Source: Acidobacteriota bacterium | GTDB lineage: Bacteria > Acidobacteriota > Thermoanaerobaculia > UBA5066 > Gp7-AA6 | Assembly (NCBI GenBank): GCA_027307335.1 | Contig: DAHUXD010000006.1 | Coordinates: 1 to 45,340, forward strand | Length of the DNA stretch: 45,340 nt | Reading direction: 5' to 3' | Shown here: in pieces, positions 41,482 through 45,340 of the stretch | Layout of the letters: every line of letters begins with the position of its first letter | How positions within the stretch are numbered: the first letter of the stretch is position 1 | The notes under the pieces: generated by a model | Database searches by the model: none | What the model was told of the DNA's origin: nothing | What the model saw: only the letters and a program-made list of their open reading frames with translations | Translations under genes and position numbers: made by a program

Positions 41482-43841
41482 TTCACCTCCAGCACGGCCT
41501 GCGACGGCGTCACGGAGACGCCGCCGAGATCGAGCGGCTCGAACGTCAGCGCCGTGCGTCCGGGCATGATCCCGCGCAGCGTGATCTCGGCGAGCGCGCG
41601 CGTGCCGGAGAGCGACTCCGCGCCCGGGAAGGCGATGACGATGCGGCCCTCCTCGACGCGCCCCTCCGACATGCCCGAATCGCTCCCGAGGATCGGCTTG
41701 ACCGACAGCGCCGCGGCGATCCTGGGGTCGTAGCGGATCGCGATCGTGCCTCCCGGCAGCGCGCCGGCTCCCGTGACACGAAGCAGGATCGACTGCTGGC
41801 CGCCGGAGGGCAGGGAGAGATACGCGGGGTCGAAGTCGAGCATCACGGCCTGCGAGGCGTCGAGCTCCGCGGCCTTCGTCGCGACGAGCGGCGCCGCGGC
41901 CGTGCCGTCGGTCGGCGCGAGCGCCGCGCCCTGCGGCGGCACCTGCTGCTGTGGCGAGCCCGGCGGCGCGGGCGGCGGCGCCGGCTTGAAGATGTCGGAC
42001 GGGCCGCTCGAGCCCGGCGAGAGGTTGATCGGCGGCGTCCCGATGGGCGGCTGCGCGCGCGGCGGCGGCGGCTGGGGCTTGCCGCCCGCCGGCTGCCCCT
42101 CGAACGGCCCCTGGTCGCGCGTCGGATTCTCGACGCGCGGGCCGCCCTGGTACGAGATGTTCGCGTCCGTGCCGACGAAGTACGGCGTGATGTCCTCCTC
42201 GGTCACGTCGGGGATCCGGATGATGTGCGGCGTGAGCGTGAGGACGAGATCGGTCGTCTTGTTGTCGGTGTTGTTGTGCGTGAAGAGCAGGCCGATGACC
42301 GGGATGTCGCTGACGAAGGGAATCAGATTCTGGGTGCGGGCCTTGTCCGTCCGGTACAGGCCGGCGAGGAAGTTCGTCTCGCCGTCCTTCAGGCGGATGT
42401 TCGAGGAGATCGTGCGCGTCCCGATGATCGGCTGCGAGACGCCGTTGTTGTTGACGCTGCCGTTGATGTTCGACACCTCGGTCATCAGCTTCAGCGTGAC
42501 CTCCTTGTTGTGGTGCACGCGGGGTTCGACCTCGATCTTGATGCCGACGTCCTGGTACTGGTACGACGTCGCCGGCACGACGTTGCCGCCGCTGATGTTG
42601 GAGGTGGAGAAGCTCGTGACGGGGATCGGCACCTTGTCCCCGATCAGGAGCTGCGCCTTCTGCCCCTCGGCGATGCGGAGCTGGGGCTTGGCGAGCAGCT
42701 CGGCGTCGATGTTGTCCTTGATGAACGTCAGCGTCGCCGACGGAATCGTGAAGCCGAAGGAGTTGATGTTGAGCTGCTTCAGCTGGCTCCAGGAGAACTG
42801 GCCCGCGCCGAGCGCCCCGCCGATGTTCGTCGTGCCGCCCGGCGCCGGGACGGTCGCCGAAATCTGCCGCGGCGTCAGCGTCAGCCCGAGGTCGATCATC
42901 TTGTCGGTGTTGACCTGCAGGAGCTCGACGTCCACGACGACCTCGGCGACCTGCTTGTCGTTCTGCTCGACGATGCGCTCGGCCACGGCGACCTTGTCGG
43001 CCGTGTCCCGCAGCGTCACCGAGTTCTCGGCCTTGTTGACCGAGATGCGGGTGGTCTGGAGGAGCGCCCGCAGCGCGTTCGCGACCTCGGTGACGTCGGC
43101 GTTCGACAGGAAGAACGTCCGGATGACGAGGTCCTCGTACGTCTTTCGGTTCTGCGGCGTGTCGGCCGCGATCAGGATCGTGTGCTCGTCGATGATCTTG
43201 TAGAAGTGGTTCTCCTGGCGGAGCAGCGTCTCGAGCGCCTTCTGGAAATCGATGTTCGACAGGACGATCGAGACGTTGTCGTCCTTCAGCTGCGGGTCGA
43301 AGATGACGTTGATGCCGGCGGCGTCGGCGAGCGCCCGGTAGATCTGCTTGACCGGCTTCGGCTGCGGGAAATTCAGGTTGATGGGCTTGTCGCTCGAGGG
43401 CTCGAGCAGAACCATCGTCGCCCGTGCCCCCTTCATCTTCTTCTTGACTCTTTCGATCTTCGATTCGGAGTTGCGCTCCTCGTCCTCCTTCGCCTTGTCC
43501 TCCCGCGCGTGCTTCAGCTCCGTGGCGGCGTAGTCGTTGGTGGAATCGAGGAGGACCGCCTGCTCGAGCTCGACGACCGCGAGGTCGTAGCGCCCGGAGT
43601 TCCGGTACATCTTGCCCTTCTCGAAGTGGAACTGCGACGCCTTCACGCGCGCGCGGGCGAGGTTCGCCTTGTACTGCGCGCTCGTGGGATCGAGCTCGAG
43701 CGCCTTCGCGTAGTTCATCACCGCGAGGTCGTAGTGGCCGACGGCCTCCTCGTCCTTCGCCTGCTGGTAGACGCGCGCTCCGGCGCATCCGACGGCGGCG
43801 ACCACGAGCGCGAGGGCGGATGACCGCATCCAGAACTTCAT
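41478..43841 (-). CDS. gspD: secretin (GspD/PilQ family) with N-terminal TPR and C-terminal cohesin-like domain
   Basis: 787 aa outer-membrane channel subunit. The signal peptide ends AAVGC-AG, a likely lipoprotein site (Cys19). TPR-like helices follow (about 25-105; DLAVMNYAKALELDPTSAQYKANLARA), then a coiled, charged linker, an N0/STN-like domain (INLNFPQPKPVKQIYRALADAAGINVIFD) and N-domains (VIRTFFLSNADVTEVANALRALL). The secretin core is about 300-560 (VDVELLQVNTDKMIDLGL, GDKVPIPV, YQYQDVGIKIEVEPRVH, VSDIPVIGLLF, TTDLVLTLTPHIIR). A Pro/Gln linker leads to a cohesin-like domain (about 665-787; SGGQQSILLRVTGAGALPGGTIAIRYDP). This fusion is not part of the standard GspD or PilQ. ATG 43841 is 35 bp after the PilP/GspC-like gene. 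Confidence 0.9.
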   Translation of the reverse strand: MKFWMRSSALALVVAAVGCAGARVYQQAKDEEAVGHYDLAVMNYAKALELDPTSAQYKANLARARVKASQFHFEKGKMYRNSGRYDLAVVELEQAVLLDSTNDYAATELKHAREDKAKEDEERNSESKIERVKKKMKGARATMVLLEPSSDKPINLNFPQPKPVKQIYRALADAAGINVIFDPQLKDDNVSIVLSNIDFQKALETLLRQENHFYKIIDEHTILIAADTPQNRKTYEDLVIRTFFLSNADVTEVANALRALLQTTRISVNKAENSVTLRDTADKVAVAERIVEQNDKQVAEVVVDVELLQVNTDKMIDLGLTLTPRQISATVPAPGGTTNIGGALGAGQFSWSQLKQLNINSFGFTIPSATLTFIKDNIDAELLAKPQLRIAEGQKAQLLIGDKVPIPVTSFSTSNISGGNVVPATSYQYQDVGIKIEVEPRVHHNKEVTLKLMTEVSNINGSVNNNGVSQPIIGTRTISSNIRLKDGETNFLAGLYRTDKARTQNLIPFVSDIPVIGLLFTHNNTDNKTTDLVLTLTPHIIRIPDVTEEDITPYFVGTDANISYQGGPRVENPTRDQGPFEGQPAGGKPQPPPPRAQPPIGTPPINLSPGSSGPSDIFKPAPPPAPPGSPQQQVPPQGAALAPTDGTAAAPLVATKAAELDASQAVMLDFDPAYLSLPSGGQQSILLRVTGAGALPGGTIAIRYDPRIAAALSVKPILGSDSGMSEGRVEEGRIVIAFPGAESLSGTRALAEITLRGIMPGRTALTFEPLDLGGVSVTPSQAVLEVK

Positions 43842-43876
43842 CGACGGTGTCCCCTTCTCTCGTTTCGGCGCGGCGC

Positions 43877-44530
43877 TCACGGGGTGATCCCCAGCCGCCG
43901 CGTCTCGGATTCCGGAAATCCCACGAACCCCACGTCGATGGACTCGTAGCCCACCTTCTTCAAAATGAACTTGCCGAACAGCGTGTCGCCGGAGCGGACG
44001 TTGACGACCTGGTCGCCCTGCTGCACGACCGCGATCGGATGCTCCTTCGGCCCGAAGGTCCCGATGAACTTGAAGCTGACGTCGGGCGGCTTCGGCGTCG
44101 GCGTCGGCGGAGGCAGCGGCATCGGCCCGACGAAGCGGACGTCTCCGGGCGCCGGTGGCGGCGGCGTGGCCGTCGGCGGCGGCGGCTTCGTCGGGTCCCG
44201 CAGCTCGAACAGATCCCGCCCGCCGTCCGCGCCGGGACCGGAGGGCGGGGCGAAGTCCGACACCCGCAGCGGCGGCACGTCGTCGGGGTTCACTTCCTTG
44301 ACCGCCGCCTTTCGGCTGCGGAAGGCCGGGGTCCCCTCGTCGCCCGCGGCATCGCCGCCGGCGCGGGCCGCACTCGCCGCCCGTGCCGGGGGCCCCGGCG
44401 CGGCGACCTTGGAGGCCGGCGCGTCCCCGCCGGGCCGCCACAGCACGACGGCGAGCAGCAGCACCACGGCGAGCGCGCCGAGGAGAATCGCCTGGCGGCG
44501 GGAGCCGAGCTTGGCGGCGATGCCCGCCAT
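43877..44530 (-). CDS. PilP/GspC-like inner-membrane pilotin-linker protein
   Basis: 217 aa. A short cytosolic start and one membrane helix (about 13-31, RRQAILLGALAVVLLLAVVLW) precede a long Pro/Ala/Asp-rich periplasmic linker with Thr-Pro repeats. A small C-terminal beta domain (about 150-212; FKFIGTFGPKEHPIAVVQQGDQVVNVRSGDTLFGKFILKKV) resembles the HR domain of GspC and PilP, which contacts the secretin. ATG 44530 overlaps the PilO stop (TGATG). Its position between PilO and the secretin is where pilP lies in pilMNOPQ operons. Confidence 0.8.
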   Translation of the reverse strand: MAGIAAKLGSRRQAILLGALAVVLLLAVVLWRPGGDAPASKVAAPGPPARAASAARAGGDAAGDEGTPAFRSRKAAVKEVNPDDVPPLRVSDFAPPSGPGADGGRDLFELRDPTKPPPPTATPPPPAPGDVRFVGPMPLPPPTPTPKPPDVSFKFIGTFGPKEHPIAVVQQGDQVVNVRSGDTLFGKFILKKVGYESIDVGFVGFPESETRRLGITP

Positions 44531-45243
44531 CAGCCGCTCCTCCGCGGACTTTCTTCCGAAGAACGGTCCGCGCTGCGCGCGCCCCGTCCTTCGGCGGCGG
44601 CGTTCCCTCGCCGCCCCGCCGGCCGCGCCGGCTTCTCCTTCGCGGCGCTCTCCCGGGGCCCGGCTTGGGGCTTCTCCGGCGGTCCGCCCGCCTCGGTGAA
44701 GTACGTCACGAGGCCGAGCTGCACCTGGACCGAGCCCGGCCGCTCGGAGTCGCGCACGATCCCGACGTCGCGGATGGCGAGCCACTTCGGGCTCGTCTCG
44801 AACTCCCGCAGCAGCCGCTTGAAACGCGGGTAGTCGCAGCGCACGGTGAAGACGATGCGCATCATGGACAGCGGCAGTTTCTGCATCGGCGCGGTCGTGT
44901 ACGAGATCTGCGGCGCCGAGACACCAACCTCGTCGAGGATCGCGTGGATCTCGGCGACCACGGGCGCGAGCGTCTCGCGCTCGGAGCCGATGCGGTGGCC
45001 ATAGAACTCGTCGATGGCCGCCGAGACGTCGCCGAGCCGCTCCTTCTGGCCGGTGACCCGCGTGGCCTCCTTCTCCTCCGTCTCGACGTTCTTCTGGAGC
45101 GCGTCGCGCCGGGCCTCGAGCGCCGCGCGCCGCTCGGCGAATCCCGACCGGTACGTCAGGAAGAACGCGACGTTCGCGCCCGCGAACGCGAGCGCGGCGA
45201 GGACGAGCGGCAGCCGCCTGGCCTGGATCGCCGGCGCCTTCAC
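44530..45243 (-). CDS. pilO: PilO-like type IV pilus assembly protein
   Basis: 237 aa. One N-terminal membrane helix (about 10-30), a coiled coil (about 35-75; AERRAALEARRDALQKNVETEEKEATRV) and a ferredoxin-like periplasmic domain (LAPVVAEIHAILDEVGVSAPQISY, MRIVFTVRCDYPRFKRLLREFETSPKWLAIRDVGI). The C-terminal tail of about 45 residues is basic and Pro/Ala-rich, probably disordered. PilO pairs with PilN in the inner membrane ring. GTG 45243 overlaps the preceding stop as GTGA. Confidence 0.85.
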   Translation of the reverse strand: MKAPAIQARRLPLVLAALAFAGANVAFFLTYRSGFAERRAALEARRDALQKNVETEEKEATRVTGQKERLGDVSAAIDEFYGHRIGSERETLAPVVAEIHAILDEVGVSAPQISYTTAPMQKLPLSMMRIVFTVRCDYPRFKRLLREFETSPKWLAIRDVGIVRDSERPGSVQVQLGLVTYFTEAGGPPEKPQAGPRESAAKEKPARPAGRRGNAAAEGRGARSADRSSEESPRRSG

Positions 45244-45340
45244 TCGCGCCCCTCCGCCGGGGGCCGCGCGCGCGGCGGCGGCGCCGGGTTGAGCCGCCCG
45301 CGGGGCGCCGGCTGGCGCGAGGTCGGCACGCGCGCGGCGA
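45240..45340 (-). CDS. 3' end of upstream gene, PilN-like by position (partial)
   Basis: Only the last 33 codons are in the window, ending PRGRLNPAPPPRARPPAEGRE. The tail is Pro/Arg-rich and carries no diagnostic motif. The GTGA overlap with pilO and the operon order (pilM-N-O-P-secretin) suggest PilN or a GspL-like protein. The call rests on context. Confidence 0.4.
   Translation of the reverse strand, partial: AARVPTSRQPAPRGRLNPAPPPRARPPAEGRE

Noticed and set aside
42225-43823. 532-codon plus-strand frame opposite the secretin
   Set aside because: Arg/Asp/Val-rich shadow with no motif; the secretin on the minus strand is unmistakable.

Overview
The window is high-GC bacterial DNA with densely packed genes, many joined by 1-4 bp stop/start overlaps. 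The gene content points to Acidobacteriota, most likely near Thermoanaerobaculia. It includes tandem Ser/Thr kinase-TPR proteins, a GWxTD-type protein, a DUF1800/DUF1501 pair and a secreted protein with duplicated 'FWFFD...VKVLDG...VEYT' modules. This assignment is inferred from family content; the partial 16S gene would settle it.

Layout. 1-1.4 kb: partial 16S rRNA gene on the minus strand, with tandem sigma70-like promoters and a boxA-like leader element at 1.4-1.74 kb. 1.8-3.5 kb: purM-purN. 3.6-11.4 kb: a surface-glycan style block holding two SAM methyltransferases, a GT2 polyprenyl-phosphate glycosyltransferase, three related polytopic membrane proteins (two in tandem) and a short deletion scar. 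11.4-14.1 kb: amidohydrolase and purF. 14.2-17.2 kb: DUF1800-DUF1501 export pair on the plus strand. 17.2-19.1 kb: a decayed winged-helix regulator divergent from the FWFFD-module protein. 19.3-22 kb: truA, GWxTD protein, tam. 22-32 kb: a minus-strand signalling block of winged-helix/FHA regulator, outer-membrane barrel gene (broken by an in-frame TGA), three tandem Ser/Thr kinase-TPR genes and an M28 peptidase. 32-37.2 kb: truncated vanadium haloperoxidase-like gene, purL, purQ, purS, metallo-beta-lactamase hydrolase, dut. 37.2-45.3 kb: type IV pilus/type II secretion operon (PilN end, PilO, PilP/GspC-like, secretin, three pseudopilins), then an M16 peptidase and a methyltransferase.

How the genes relate. 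The purine genes are split over three loci (purMN, purF, purSQL), using the three-part PurS/PurQ/PurL FGAM synthase. The FHA regulator next to three Hanks-type kinases suggests a phosphothreonine-to-transcription relay, as in EmbR/PknH. The pilus/secretion operon runs from inner-membrane assembly proteins to secretin to pseudopilins.

Decay and small repeats are frequent. There are four broken genes or scars (7.8, 17.3, 30.9 and 32.2 kb). Palindromic REP-like elements sit in gene junctions; some have been absorbed into reading frames, giving pseudopilin leader sequence and the C-terminus of a methyltransferase. One membrane-protein gene lacks a stop codon where its relatives end and runs antisense through a convergent methyltransferase gene.
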